From Massilia pinisoli (GTDB lineage Bacteria > Pseudomonadota > Gammaproteobacteria > Burkholderiales > Burkholderiaceae_D), in NCBI RefSeq assembly GCF_024753285.1, contig NZ_JANUGW010000019.1, positions 1 through 64,000 of the forward strand: a DNA stretch of 64,000 bases, read 5' to 3'. Positions 1 through 7,617 of this stretch are shown here, piece by piece. Below the pieces are notes generated by a model that saw only the letters and a list, made by a program, of their open reading frames with translations, made no database searches and was not told the origin of the DNA. Positions within the stretch are counted from its first letter, which is position 1; each line of letters starts with the position of its first letter. A program made the translations under genes and the position numbers.

Positions 1-24
1 GGGCCGCCCACCCTACGGCTGCCG

Positions 25-918
25 TTATTTGTCGCCGCGGCCCTTCCGATCGCGTACCGTGTAGTCGGCCGGCACGGTGAACAGCGCGGCGGCCGGTTCT
101 TCGCGCCGCACGTTCTCGAGCCGGAACACGACGTCGCCGCTGCGCGGATCGCTGTGTTTCGTGTAGACGGTCACCTGCAAGTCCGGTGCCGTCCACGTCT
201 CGTCCGAGACGACGATGGGATTGCGGTTGCCGAGCGCGCCGGCTGGAATCTCGTAGCTGCGCAACTTGCCCTCGGCCTTGATGCCGCCGACGTCGCGCGT
301 GCCCAAATCCTTCGTGACCGCCTTCGCCGCCCATTTCAGGTCGGCGAAGGCGCCGTTCATCAGCGGCGCCACCTGCATCTGCGCGTCGCGCAGCGCCGTG
401 TCGCCTGCCGCCGGCGTCCGGGGCACCTGGATGCGCACATCGCGCTGGCGCTCCGCGTCGCCGGCACCTTCGACCCGCTTGACGATGATGTCCTCTCCGC
501 CGTCCCGGCGCGTGTGCGCGATCCGGGCGGCCGAGCGGTCGCGCGGATGCAGGATCAGCGTGGCACCGGCCACCGGGTCGTTGATCGTGACGGTGATGAC
601 CTCGCCGTCGGCGTCGCGGATGTCGTGGCGCGTACGGCCGGCGCCATCGCGGTACGTCATCGTCGTGCGGCGGATGGCGATCTGGTTGCCGTCGGCCAGT
701 GCCTGCGTGCGCTCGGTCACGACTTGCGCGGTGTACGGTGCATTCTTGACGACGTTCATACGCATCGTCGTGATGCCGCGGCGCGCGTCGTGGTCCAGTG
801 AATCGAAGTGGACCGTCACGGCGCCGTCCGCGGGACGGCCGGCGTGCGCGTCCTGGGCGTGCGCGGGCGCGAACAAGGTGAACGTCAACGTTGCGAGCAG
901 CAGGTGTCGGGTGGTCAT
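25..918 (-). CDS. Exported protein of unknown function
   Basis: A 297-residue protein whose first 21 residues form a clear signal peptide (hydrophobic LLLATLTFTLF, then APAHAQ), so it is exported, probably to the periplasm. No family was recognised. The body is charged and beta-rich in appearance, with no further membrane segment and only scattered Thr/Arg/Asp-rich stretches. It is the last gene of a three-gene set with an ECF sigma factor and its probable anti-sigma factor (15 bases between the anti-sigma stop and this start). That placing suggests it is the sensory partner or a target of the sigma factor; this is inferred from position only. Confidence 0.75.
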   Translation of the reverse strand: MTTRHLLLATLTFTLFAPAHAQDAHAGRPADGAVTVHFDSLDHDARRGITTMRMNVVKNAPYTAQVVTERTQALADGNQIAIRRTTMTYRDGAGRTRHDIRDADGEVITVTINDPVAGATLILHPRDRSAARIAHTRRDGGEDIIVKRVEGAGDAERQRDVRIQVPRTPAAGDTALRDAQMQVAPLMNGAFADLKWAAKAVTKDLGTRDVGGIKAEGKLRSYEIPAGALGNRNPIVVSDETWTAPDLQVTVYTKHSDPRSGDVVFRLENVRREEPAAALFTVPADYTVRDRKGRGDK

Positions 919-933
919 GGCATCCTCTCGTGG

Positions 934-1422
934 TTATTGGATGGCGGAGACGCGCAGCGCCAGCGGCTGGCCGTCGGCCGCGACGAGCATCTCGGCGCGC
1001 ACGGAATCGCCCGCGTTTTCCGGCGTCAGCGGCAGGCCCAGTGCGGCCAGGCTCGTGCGCGGCACGTCGGCGGCGACCAGGCGCGGCGCGGGCTCCGCGG
1101 CGATGCGCTCGGCCGAATCGAGCGCGATGAACGGTCCGTCGTCGTCGAGCGTGGCCAGCGTGCGTGGCGCGTCGTCGTTGGCGCCGGGCGCGCGCAGGCC
1201 GAACGCCAGCACGAGCAGCGCGGCCGCAGCGCCGGACATGCCGCCCGCCAGCAGCCACCGGCGCGCGAACGGGGCGTGATACCAGCGCCGCCGCGGCGGG
1301 TGCAGCCGGGCGAACGCGTGCAGCAGCTCCTTTTCCACGCCGCGTGGCGTGTCCAGCCGCTCCACTTCCGCGCGCAGGGCGCCGAACAGGGGATCGCGAT
1401 GGGTCGTGTGTCGGGTGTCCAT
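934..1422 (-). CDS. Probable anti-sigma factor, single-pass membrane protein
   Basis: A 162-residue protein with a cytoplasmic N-terminal part of about 50 residues (MDTRHTTHRDPLFGALRAEV at the start), one strongly hydrophobic segment near residues 58-80 (WLLAGGMSGAAAALLVLAFG) and a C-terminal extracytoplasmic domain. This layout, directly after an ECF sigma gene, is typical of membrane anti-sigma factors, although no zinc-binding HxxxCxxC motif is present. The start at 1422 is preferred because AGAAGGAAAG lies just upstream. An ATG at 1440, overlapping the sigma stop as ATGA, would add six residues. The family assignment rests mainly on context. Confidence 0.65.
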   Translation of the reverse strand: MDTRHTTHRDPLFGALRAEVERLDTPRGVEKELLHAFARLHPPRRRWYHAPFARRWLLAGGMSGAAAALLVLAFGLRAPGANDDAPRTLATLDDDGPFIALDSAERIAAEPAPRLVAADVPRTSLAALGLPLTPENAGDSVRAEMLVAADGQPLALRVSAIQ

Positions 1423-1436
1423 GGTGGCTTTCCTTC

Positions 1437-2018
1437 TCATGCCGCGTTGGCCGTCGCGTGCCGGCCGGCGAGGCGCTTCGCGAGCGCCGCGCGTCCGCGC
1501 GACAGGCGCGAGCGCACGGTGCCGATGTCGATCTGGCAGATGTCGGCGATCTCGGCGTACGACAGGTCGTGCATCTCGTACAGGATGACGGTGTCGCGGT
1601 AATGCGGTGCCAGCAGCGCCAGCGCGCGCCGCACTTCCTCGGCCGCCTCGTTGTCCAGCAGGCGCGCCAGCGGGCACGCGTCGTCGGCCGGCTGCGCCGC
1701 GCCGTCGTCCTCGTCGTCCGCGTTCGGCAGGACGACGTGGCGCTGTTGCGCCGTCTCGTTCTTCAGGATCAGGTTGCGCGCGACGCCGAACAGGAAGTGC
1801 TGCAAGGCGCCGCGCAGCGGGTCGAACCGGAAGCGTTCCGTCAGCAGGCCCATGAACGTTTCCTGGACGACGTCGGCGGCCGTGTCCGCGGAACCGCAGC
1901 GCAGCAGGGCGAAGCGGTACAGCGGCCCCTGGTGGCGCCGGTACAAGGCCGCGAAGGCGTCGGCGGCGCCGCCGCGCATCCGGCGCAGCAGATCGATGTC
2001 GGAAATGGTCGTGGTCAT
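1437..2018 (-). CDS. ECF-family RNA polymerase sigma factor
   Basis: A 193-residue sigma-70 family protein with the two domains expected of group 4 (ECF) factors. Region 2 spans about residues 8-80 and includes DVVQETFMGLL. Region 4 spans about residues 125-180 and includes the helix-turn-helix LSYAEIADICQIDIGTVRSR. It would direct RNA polymerase to a small regulon. It is followed by a probable anti-sigma factor and an exported protein, an arrangement usual for envelope-stress or signal-responsive ECF units. An acidic linker (NADDEDDG) lies between the domains. The inducing signal cannot be told from sequence. Confidence 0.92.
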   Translation of the reverse strand: MTTTISDIDLLRRMRGGAADAFAALYRRHQGPLYRFALLRCGSADTAADVVQETFMGLLTERFRFDPLRGALQHFLFGVARNLILKNETAQQRHVVLPNADDEDDGAAQPADDACPLARLLDNEAAEEVRRALALLAPHYRDTVILYEMHDLSYAEIADICQIDIGTVRSRLSRGRAALAKRLAGRHATANAA

Positions 2019-2085
2019 GGGTCGTTATTTACCCATATTCCGGCAAGCGGCGGCAAAAGTTCCAGGTTTTTGCAGGCGGCCCCGC

Positions 2086-2529
2086 TCAATCGATCCAGTT
2101 CACCCGCTCGAACTTGGCGCGGAACTCGTCCGGCATGGCGACCACCTGGCTCGACTTGTAGTTGAAGAAGACGAAACCCTGCTTGGCCATCGCGACGAGA
2201 ACCTTGTCCTGGGGACGCGTGATGCGAAAGGTGATGTCGCCGCCGTACTTGTTGAAGTCCATGACGCCCACTTCGAACAAGAGCTGGTCGCGTGCGTGCG
2301 CCTCGGCGCGGTACGTCGTCGCGAGGTCCGTGACGATGATGCCGGTGCCGTCGCGCTCCGTCTCGGCCACGCCGTATTCGAACAGGAAGCGGGCGCGCGC
2401 CTCGGAGATCATCGAGATCATCGAGTCGTTGCCGAGGTGGTTGCCGGCGTTGATGTCGGTGACGCGCACCGTCAGCAACGTCGTGTAGTAGTACTGGTCT
2501 TCGGGGAAGGTGAGGGTCAGTCGTGCCAT
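2086..2529 (-). CDS. Thioesterase-fold (hotdog, 4HBT-like) protein
   Basis: A 147-residue single-domain protein resembling acyl-CoA thioesterases of the 4-hydroxybenzoyl-CoA thioesterase superfamily: VRVTDINAGNHLGNDSMISM near residues 22-42 corresponds to the usual Asp/His-containing active-site strand-helix segment, followed by EARARFLFEYG. It probably hydrolyses an acyl-CoA or a related thioester in the cytoplasm. It lies 30 bases downstream of the M20 peptidase on the same strand, and only a weak ribosome site is visible before the start. Substrate unknown. Confidence 0.78.
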   Translation of the reverse strand: MARLTLTFPEDQYYYTTLLTVRVTDINAGNHLGNDSMISMISEARARFLFEYGVAETERDGTGIIVTDLATTYRAEAHARDQLLFEVGVMDFNKYGGDITFRITRPQDKVLVAMAKQGFVFFNYKSSQVVAMPDEFRAKFERVNWID

Positions 2530-2559
2530 GGCTGCAGTGGTTGAGGAGGCTACAAATGG

Positions 2560-3864
2560 TCAGCGGGTGAGACGATAGATCAGCAATGCCGCGCGGACGG
2601 CACCCCGTTCGATCGAGGCCACGTCCAGGTCTTCGTCCGGCGAATGGGCGCCGTGGCCGCTCGCGCCCAGGCCGTCGAGGCTGTCGACGAGCGGCGCGAC
2701 GAACTGGATGTCGCCCGCGCCGCGCGCCTCGGCCGGCACGGCGCCGATGGTGCCCAGCCCCGCATCCTGGCTGGCGCGCGCATACAGGTCGAGCAGTTTC
2801 AGGTTGCCCGGCGTGACGGCCATCGGCGGATACGAATCGTGGAACGCGATGGTCGCGCTGGTGCCCGGCAGGCTGTGCGCGACGATGTCGCGCATGCGTG
2901 CCTGCGCGCGGTCGCGCTGCGGATAGTCCAGGTAGCGCAGGTCGGCCTTCACGACGGTCGTGTTGGCGATCACGTTCGTCTTGCCGAACGCCGTGCCGCG
3001 CGAGTTGGCGTCATCCAGCGTGACGTCGGTGCCGCCCAGGATCACGCCCGGGTTGAACGTGAGGCCCGGTTCCGCGACTTCGCGCCGGAACGCGTCGAGG
3101 ATGCGCGCCGTCTCGTACACGGCGCCATAGCCATTGGTGCCGAACACTCCCATCGAATGGCCCTGGCGGCCCTGCACCTGCAACTCCCACGTGGCGGTGG
3201 CGCGCCGGCCTACCGTGGCCGTCGCCTGGCCCTCGTTGTCGGGGATGTTGCTTTCGAAGCTGAGGGCGACGTCGCTGCGCTTCGCCAGTTCGACCATGTC
3301 GCCGCGCGAGACGCTCTTCGGATTGCCCGCTTCCTCCTCGTCGCCCGTGAACATGACGGCGATGCGCGCGCCATCGAGGGCGCCTGCGCGCTGCAGCGCG
3401 CGCAACGCCTCGATGACGATCACGTCGCCGCCCTTCATGTCGGACACGCCCTGGCCGCGCACGCGGCCGTCGCCCGCGCCCTGTTGCCACGCGGGGACCG
3501 GCGAGCCCGGCTCGAACACGGTGTCCAGGTGGCCCAGCAGCAGCACCCGCTTGCCGCGGTTGCCGTCGCGCGTGGCGACGAGGTGGCCGGCGCGATGCAT
3601 CCCGGGCGGCATGTCGATCCAGCGCGTGCTGAAGCCGAGGTCGTCGAACGCCTTGCGGAACAGCTGGCCCACGTCGCGCACGCCGCGTGCGTTCATCGTG
3701 CCACTGTTGATGCGCACGCTCTGTTCGAGCAACGCGAGGGCTTGCGGCGCATGCGCCTTCACTGCGGCGACGATCTTCTGCTCGGTGGGGTCCAGGCCGT
3801 CGGCCCGGGCCGTATGTACGCATGCCAATGCCGCCGCCAGCAGCGCGCCTGTCATCCTGCGCAT
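2560..3864 (-). CDS. Secreted M20-family metallopeptidase (glutamate carboxypeptidase-like)
   Basis: A 434-residue zinc peptidase with a signal peptide (first 21 residues, ending HTARA). M20 hallmarks are in order: LLLGHLDTVFEPG (metal His/Asp, near residue 110), GVSDMKGGDVI (bridging Asp), TGDEEEAGNP (catalytic Glu pair), the dimerisation insert from about 210 to 320, and GASGHGAHSPDE near the C-terminus (last metal His). It most resembles carboxypeptidase G2-type enzymes, which release C-terminal Glu from peptides or folates, here probably in the periplasm. It starts 60 bases after the TauE-like gene and may be transcribed with it, but nothing ties it functionally to that system. Confidence 0.88.
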   Translation of the reverse strand: MRRMTGALLAAALACVHTARADGLDPTEQKIVAAVKAHAPQALALLEQSVRINSGTMNARGVRDVGQLFRKAFDDLGFSTRWIDMPPGMHRAGHLVATRDGNRGKRVLLLGHLDTVFEPGSPVPAWQQGAGDGRVRGQGVSDMKGGDVIVIEALRALQRAGALDGARIAVMFTGDEEEAGNPKSVSRGDMVELAKRSDVALSFESNIPDNEGQATATVGRRATATWELQVQGRQGHSMGVFGTNGYGAVYETARILDAFRREVAEPGLTFNPGVILGGTDVTLDDANSRGTAFGKTNVIANTTVVKADLRYLDYPQRDRAQARMRDIVAHSLPGTSATIAFHDSYPPMAVTPGNLKLLDLYARASQDAGLGTIGAVPAEARGAGDIQFVAPLVDSLDGLGASGHGAHSPDEDLDVASIERGAVRAALLIYRLTR

Positions 3865-3924
3865 CGTGAACCTTCCAAAACAATGATGCGCAACTGTACA
3901 CCGATTCGGCGCGCCGGCGCGTCC

Positions 3925-4665
3925 TTACAGGCTGCGCAGGATGAAACCGCAACCGGCCACCATGCACAGGCCGCCGACGAGACGCTTGACCAGGCCCGCG
4001 TCCATGCGGTGGATGGCGACGGCGCCACCCAGCACGCCGACGGTCTCGAAGGCGCCGATGAACGCGGCCAGTCCGTAGTCGATGCCGGCGTAATGCAGGT
4101 TGGCGAGCGAACCGGAGAGGGCGCCGACCGTCTGCAGCACCTGGCCGACGCCGATCGCCGTCAGCACGGGATAGCCGCACATGACCATCAAGGGCACCGA
4201 CAGCACGGGGCCGCCGACACCCGTGAGGCCGGACAGGAACCCGGTCACGATGCCGATAGCGACGAGAATCGCGCCGCGCCCGCGCGCATCCCGCGACGGG
4301 GCGCCTGCCGCGCGACCGGCGAGCGTCTGGATGCCGACGGCGAGGATGAGCGCCGCCAGCAGCGCCGACAGCGTCCCCGTGTCGAGGCCGCGACCGAGCC
4401 ATGCGCCGGCATATCCCGCCGGTGCCGCGCCGAGACAGACGGGGCGCGCCAAGGTCCAATCGAGGCTGCCCTTGCGATGGAAGTACAACGCGCCGGCGAT
4501 GCCCGTGAAGACGAAGGTCGACAGCGACAGCGCCATGGCCCGATGCAGGTCCAGCGCGATCAGGAGGGTCAGCGCCGGCGGCAGGAAGAAACCGCCGATG
4601 CCGGCCGCGCCGACGAGAATGCCGATGGCAATGGATGTCAGCGCAAGGCTTGCAGACGGCGGCAT
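3925..4665 (-). CDS. TauE/SafE-family anion (sulfite / organosulfonate) exporter
   Basis: A 246-residue membrane protein made almost entirely of hydrophobic segments (about eight), with paired Gly-rich repeats near both halves (IGILVGAAGIGGFFLPPAL at the start and VTGFLSGLTGVGGPVLSVPL near residue 140). This repeat signature marks the TauE/SafE (DUF81) family. Characterised members move sulfite, sulfoacetate or other small anions out across the inner membrane. It follows the ETF/ferredoxin/ABC-transporter series at a distance of 63 bases, which contain an exact TATAAT, so it may also have a promoter of its own. Sulfite export is inferred from the family, not proven. Confidence 0.88.
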   Translation of the reverse strand: MPPSASLALTSIAIGILVGAAGIGGFFLPPALTLLIALDLHRAMALSLSTFVFTGIAGALYFHRKGSLDWTLARPVCLGAAPAGYAGAWLGRGLDTGTLSALLAALILAVGIQTLAGRAAGAPSRDARGRGAILVAIGIVTGFLSGLTGVGGPVLSVPLMVMCGYPVLTAIGVGQVLQTVGALSGSLANLHYAGIDYGLAAFIGAFETVGVLGGAVAIHRMDAGLVKRLVGGLCMVAGCGFILRSL

Positions 4666-4693
4666 GGCTCCCGATCGACGTGGTTGGCGAAGC

Positions 4694-4703
4694 TCATTAT
4701 AAC
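4694..4703 (-). promoter_or_regulatory. Possible -10 box before the TauE/SafE gene
   Basis: On the minus strand this reads GTTATAATGA and contains an exact TATAAT 31 bases upstream of the exporter start. The same ten bases occur at 15135-15144 at the start of the GntR gene. No good -35 hexamer is visible at the proper distance, so this may be an activator-dependent or internal promoter, or coincidence. Confidence 0.35.
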
Positions 4704-4728
4704 TGGATATGACGAGCGGACGGGAAGA

Positions 4729-5712
4729 TTACGCGGCGCGCTGCTCCTGGCGATCCTCCCGCAATGCGGCCAGCAGCACAGGCACGACGTCGAACAGATC
4801 GCCGACGATGCCATAGTCCGCCACGCCGAAGATGGGCGCGTCCGCATCCTTGTTGATGGCGACGATGACCTTCGCGGCGGCGATGCCGGCCAGGTGCTGG
4901 ATCGCGCCGGAGATCCCGATCGCGAGATACAGGTCGGGTGCGACGACCTTGCCCGTCTGGCCGACCTGCAGGTCGTTGCCCGCGAAACCGGCATCGACCG
5001 CCGCGCGCGATGCACCGATGGCGCCACCCAGCGCATCGGCCAGCGGCTCGAGCATCCTGAAATGGTCGCCCGAGCCGAGGCCGCGTCCGCCCGCCACGAC
5101 GACGCGCGCCGATGCCAGCTCCGGCCGCGCCGACACGGTCCGCTCCATCGACACGACGCGCGCCGTGCCGGCATCGTCGACCGGCATCACGTCCTGCACG
5201 ACCGCGTCGCCGCCGGTCCGCTGCGCCGCGTCGAAACTGACGGCGCGCACGGTGAGCACCTTGACGGGGTCCAGCGCCCGGACGGTCGCGATGGCGTTAC
5301 CCGCATAAATGGGACGCTCGAAGACGTCGGGCGCCACGACACGCGTGACTTCCGAGATCTGGCCGGCGTCCAGTCCCGCCGCGACGCGCGGCATGACGCT
5401 CTTGCCGAACGTGCTCGCCGCCGCCAGCACATGGGTGTACGGATGCTCCGCCAGCACCTGCAGCGCCTGGGCGGCGACGTTTTCCGCGAGGCCGTGCGCG
5501 AGGTGCGGGGCCGCGGCGAGCAGCACCTGCGTCACGCCGGCGACGCGGCCGGCGTCGTGCGCGGCGGCGCCGCAGTCGTGTCCCGCGACGAGCACGTGCA
5601 CGTCGCCGCCACAGAGGCGTGCCGCGCCCACCGCATGCAGCGTGGCCGTGCTCAGCGCCGTGTTGTCGTGTTCTGCAATGACCAGTACCGTCATGATGGC
5701 TCCTTCAATCAA
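4729..5712 (-). CDS. etfA: Electron transfer flavoprotein, alpha subunit
   Basis: A 327-residue ETF alpha subunit. The N-terminal half is the adenine-nucleotide-hydrolase-like domain, and the C-terminal half carries the FAD site: VVAGGRGLGSGDHFR near residue 205 and the family signature LYLAIGISGAIQHLAGIAA with IVAINKDADAPIFG near the end. With EtfB it forms an FAD/AMP heterodimer that shuttles electrons between flavoprotein dehydrogenases and other carriers. It starts 6 bases after etfB stops. Here it sits beside ferredoxins and a ferredoxin reductase rather than acyl-CoA dehydrogenases, which suggests a dedicated electron carrier for the upstream flavoprotein. Confidence 0.95.
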   Translation of the reverse strand: MIEGAIMTVLVIAEHDNTALSTATLHAVGAARLCGGDVHVLVAGHDCGAAAHDAGRVAGVTQVLLAAAPHLAHGLAENVAAQALQVLAEHPYTHVLAAASTFGKSVMPRVAAGLDAGQISEVTRVVAPDVFERPIYAGNAIATVRALDPVKVLTVRAVSFDAAQRTGGDAVVQDVMPVDDAGTARVVSMERTVSARPELASARVVVAGGRGLGSGDHFRMLEPLADALGGAIGASRAAVDAGFAGNDLQVGQTGKVVAPDLYLAIGISGAIQHLAGIAAAKVIVAINKDADAPIFGVADYGIVGDLFDVVPVLLAALREDRQEQRAA

Positions 5713-5718
5713 TGATGT

Positions 5719-6468
5719 TCAGATGACCTGCGCTTCGTGTTTCAGGCGGTGGACGAGCGCGGCGGCGTCCGGCACGAGCACGCCGGGTTTGCGCAGCGGC
5801 GGTGCGCCGACGTTCAATGTGTGCCAGCGCGGTGCGAGGTCGACGCCCAGCGTTTCCGCGCGCACGACGTCCAGCCGCTTCTTCTTCGCCTTCATCAGGT
5901 TGGGCAGGCTGACGAAGCGCGGCGCGTTCAGGCGCAGGTCCGCCGTCACGACGGCCGGCAGCGCGAGTTCCACCGTCTCGACGCCGCCGTCGACGTCGCG
6001 CGTGACGGTCAGGCTGGCGCCGGCGACGCGCACGCTCGATGCGAACGTGCCCTGGGGCCAGCCCAGCATCGCGGCGAGCAGCTGGCCGGTCTGGTTGCAG
6101 TCGTCGTCGACGGCCTGCTTGCCGAGGATGACCAGTTGCGGCACTTCGCGCCGGACGATGGCCGCGAGCAGTTTCGCGACCGCGAGCGGCTGCAGCTCGG
6201 CATCCGTCTGCAGCAGGATGGCGCGGTCGGCGCCGAGGCCCAGCGCCGTGCGCAGGACGTCCTGGCACGCATCGGGGCCGCAGGACACGGCGATGACTTC
6301 CGCCGCATGCCCCGCTTCTTTCAGCCGCACGGCTTCCTCCACGGCGATCTCGTCGAACGGATTGATGGCCATCTTGACGTTGGCGAGATCGATGCCCGAG
6401 CCATCCGGCTTCACGCGCACCTTGACGTTCGGGTCCGCGACCCGCTTCACGGGGACCAGTATGTTCAT
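5719..6468 (-). CDS. etfB: Electron transfer flavoprotein, beta subunit
   Basis: A 249-residue ETF beta subunit, full length for the family. It begins MNILVPVKRVADPNVKVRVK and has the expected NPFDEIAVEEAVRLKE motif and an AMP-binding region with GKQAVDDDCNQTGQ near residue 120. The start at 6468 gives the canonical N-terminus and follows a GAGCGA ribosome site; an upstream in-frame extension would be arginine-rich noise. It is 11 bases after the ferredoxin-NADP reductase stop and 6 bases before etfA, clearly one transcription unit. It is probably a paralogue of the housekeeping ETF, because no acyl-CoA dehydrogenase is nearby. Confidence 0.95.
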   Translation of the reverse strand: MNILVPVKRVADPNVKVRVKPDGSGIDLANVKMAINPFDEIAVEEAVRLKEAGHAAEVIAVSCGPDACQDVLRTALGLGADRAILLQTDAELQPLAVAKLLAAIVRREVPQLVILGKQAVDDDCNQTGQLLAAMLGWPQGTFASSVRVAGASLTVTRDVDGGVETVELALPAVVTADLRLNAPRFVSLPNLMKAKKKRLDVVRAETLGVDLAPRWHTLNVGAPPLRKPGVLVPDAAALVHRLKHEAQVI

Positions 6469-6479
6469 CGTTCGCTCCT

Positions 6480-7256
6480 TCACTTGTCGACGAACGCGCG
6501 TTCGATGACGTAATGGCCGGGATGGCTCATATTGCCTTCCGTGAGGCCGTGCGCCTGCAGCACCTCGACGGTGTCCTTCAGCATGGCGGGGCTGCCGCAC
6601 AGCATGAAGCGGTCGTGGTCGATGTCGAGCGGAGGCACGCCGAGCTTGTCGTAGAACTGCGGGCTGGTCAGCAGGTCGGGGATGCGGCCCTGGTTTTCGA
6701 ACGGTTCGCGGGTCACGGTGGGGTAGTAGAGCAGGCGGCCCGCCACCATCTCGCCGAGGAATTCGTGGTTCGGCAGGTCCGCCGCGATGCGCTGCTGGTA
6801 GGCCAGCTCGCTCGCGTGGCGGCAGCCATGCACGAGGATGACCTTGTCGAACTTGTCGTAGATGTCCGGGTCCTGCACGATGCTCATGAACGGGGCGAGG
6901 CCCGTTCCCGTGCCGAGCAGGTACAGGTGCTTGCCGGGCAACAGGTTCTGGCTGAGCAGCGTACCGGACGCCTTGCGGCCGACGAGGATCGCGTCGCCGA
7001 CCCGGATGTTCTGCAGGCGCGAGGTGAGGGGACCGTCGGGCACCTTGATGCTGAGGAATTCGAGCTGCTCGTCGTAGTGCGGGCTCACCATGCTGTAGGC
7101 GCGCATCAGCGGCCGGCCGTCCACGTCGAGCCCGATCATCGCGAACTGCCCGCTCTGGTAGCGGAAGCCCGGATCGCGCGTCGTGGTGAAGGAAAACAGG
7201 CGATCCGTCCAGTGATGCACGGACAACACTTCCGCCTCGTAGAAATTACTCATCAC
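6480..7256 (-). CDS. fpr: Ferredoxin--NADP(+) reductase
   Basis: A 258-residue FAD enzyme of the bacterial Fpr type. The FAD-binding motif RAYSMVSP is near residue 52, the nucleotide-binding GTGTGLAPFMS near residue 115, and the C-terminus ends HPGHYVIERAFVDK, a typical Fpr tail. It exchanges electrons between NADP(H) and ferredoxin or flavodoxin. Two adjacent ATGs (7256 and 7253) are possible starts, and both overlap the end of the DUF971 gene by about 10 bases, implying translational coupling. In this neighbourhood the natural partner is the FdxA-type ferredoxin encoded at 10891-11220. Confidence 0.94.
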   Translation of the reverse strand: MMSNFYEAEVLSVHHWTDRLFSFTTTRDPGFRYQSGQFAMIGLDVDGRPLMRAYSMVSPHYDEQLEFLSIKVPDGPLTSRLQNIRVGDAILVGRKASGTLLSQNLLPGKHLYLLGTGTGLAPFMSIVQDPDIYDKFDKVILVHGCRHASELAYQQRIAADLPNHEFLGEMVAGRLLYYPTVTREPFENQGRIPDLLTSPQFYDKLGVPPLDIDHDRFMLCGSPAMLKDTVEVLQAHGLTEGNMSHPGHYVIERAFVDK

Positions 7257-7617
7257 GCCATCCTTTCGTCAAAGAGTCGCTGAATTCGCCCGTCGTCGGG
7301 CCGAATGCCATCTGCTTCAGGTAAGTCCACGGATAGATGCCTCGTTCGTGGCCGTCCGAAAAGACGAGGCGCAGCGCGGTCGACCCCAGCGGCTCGATCG
7401 TCAGCAGCGCCACGTCGGCGGCGACGGGTAATGCGTCGTCCGTTTTCCGGCGCGCGTTCTCGCACACGCTGCAGCGGCAGGAACGCCGCAGTACGCGGTG
7501 CGACAGCACGGCGCGCCTGTCGTCCCACACGAGTTCCAGCGTACGGGCCTGCGCGTGCAGGTTGATCGCCGACGGCCACGCGGACGGCGGCACGGCGTTC
7601 GTGTCGTCACAGGACAT
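7246..7617 (-). CDS. DUF971 protein (gamma-butyrobetaine hydroxylase N-terminal-like domain)
   Basis: A 123-residue protein that is essentially one DUF971 domain: a beta-rich fold with LSHRVLRRSCRCSVCENARR (a CxCxxC cluster), LRLVFSDGHERGIYPWTYLK and a short tail. The domain is found alone in many bacteria and at the N-terminus of eukaryotic gamma-butyrobetaine hydroxylase, where its cysteines help bind zinc; stand-alone members are often near Fe-S genes. The start at 7617 follows GGAGGGGG and overlaps the ATPase stop by 11 bases. A role in Fe-S or metal handling for the neighbouring ferredoxins is a guess. Confidence 0.85.
   Translation of the reverse strand: MSCDDTNAVPPSAWPSAINLHAQARTLELVWDDRRAVLSHRVLRRSCRCSVCENARRKTDDALPVAADVALLTIEPLGSTALRLVFSDGHERGIYPWTYLKQMAFGPTTGEFSDSLTKGWRDE

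Noticed and set aside
2644..5715. Very long open frame on the plus strand opposite the M20, TauE and etfA genes
   Set aside because: It is an antisense shadow of GC-rich coding DNA: Arg/Ala/His/Asp-rich sequence without domains, spanning three clearly real minus-strand genes. The same applies to long frames opposite the M16 protease (17015-19987), TonB receptor (39075-42284) and subtilase (54217-57804).
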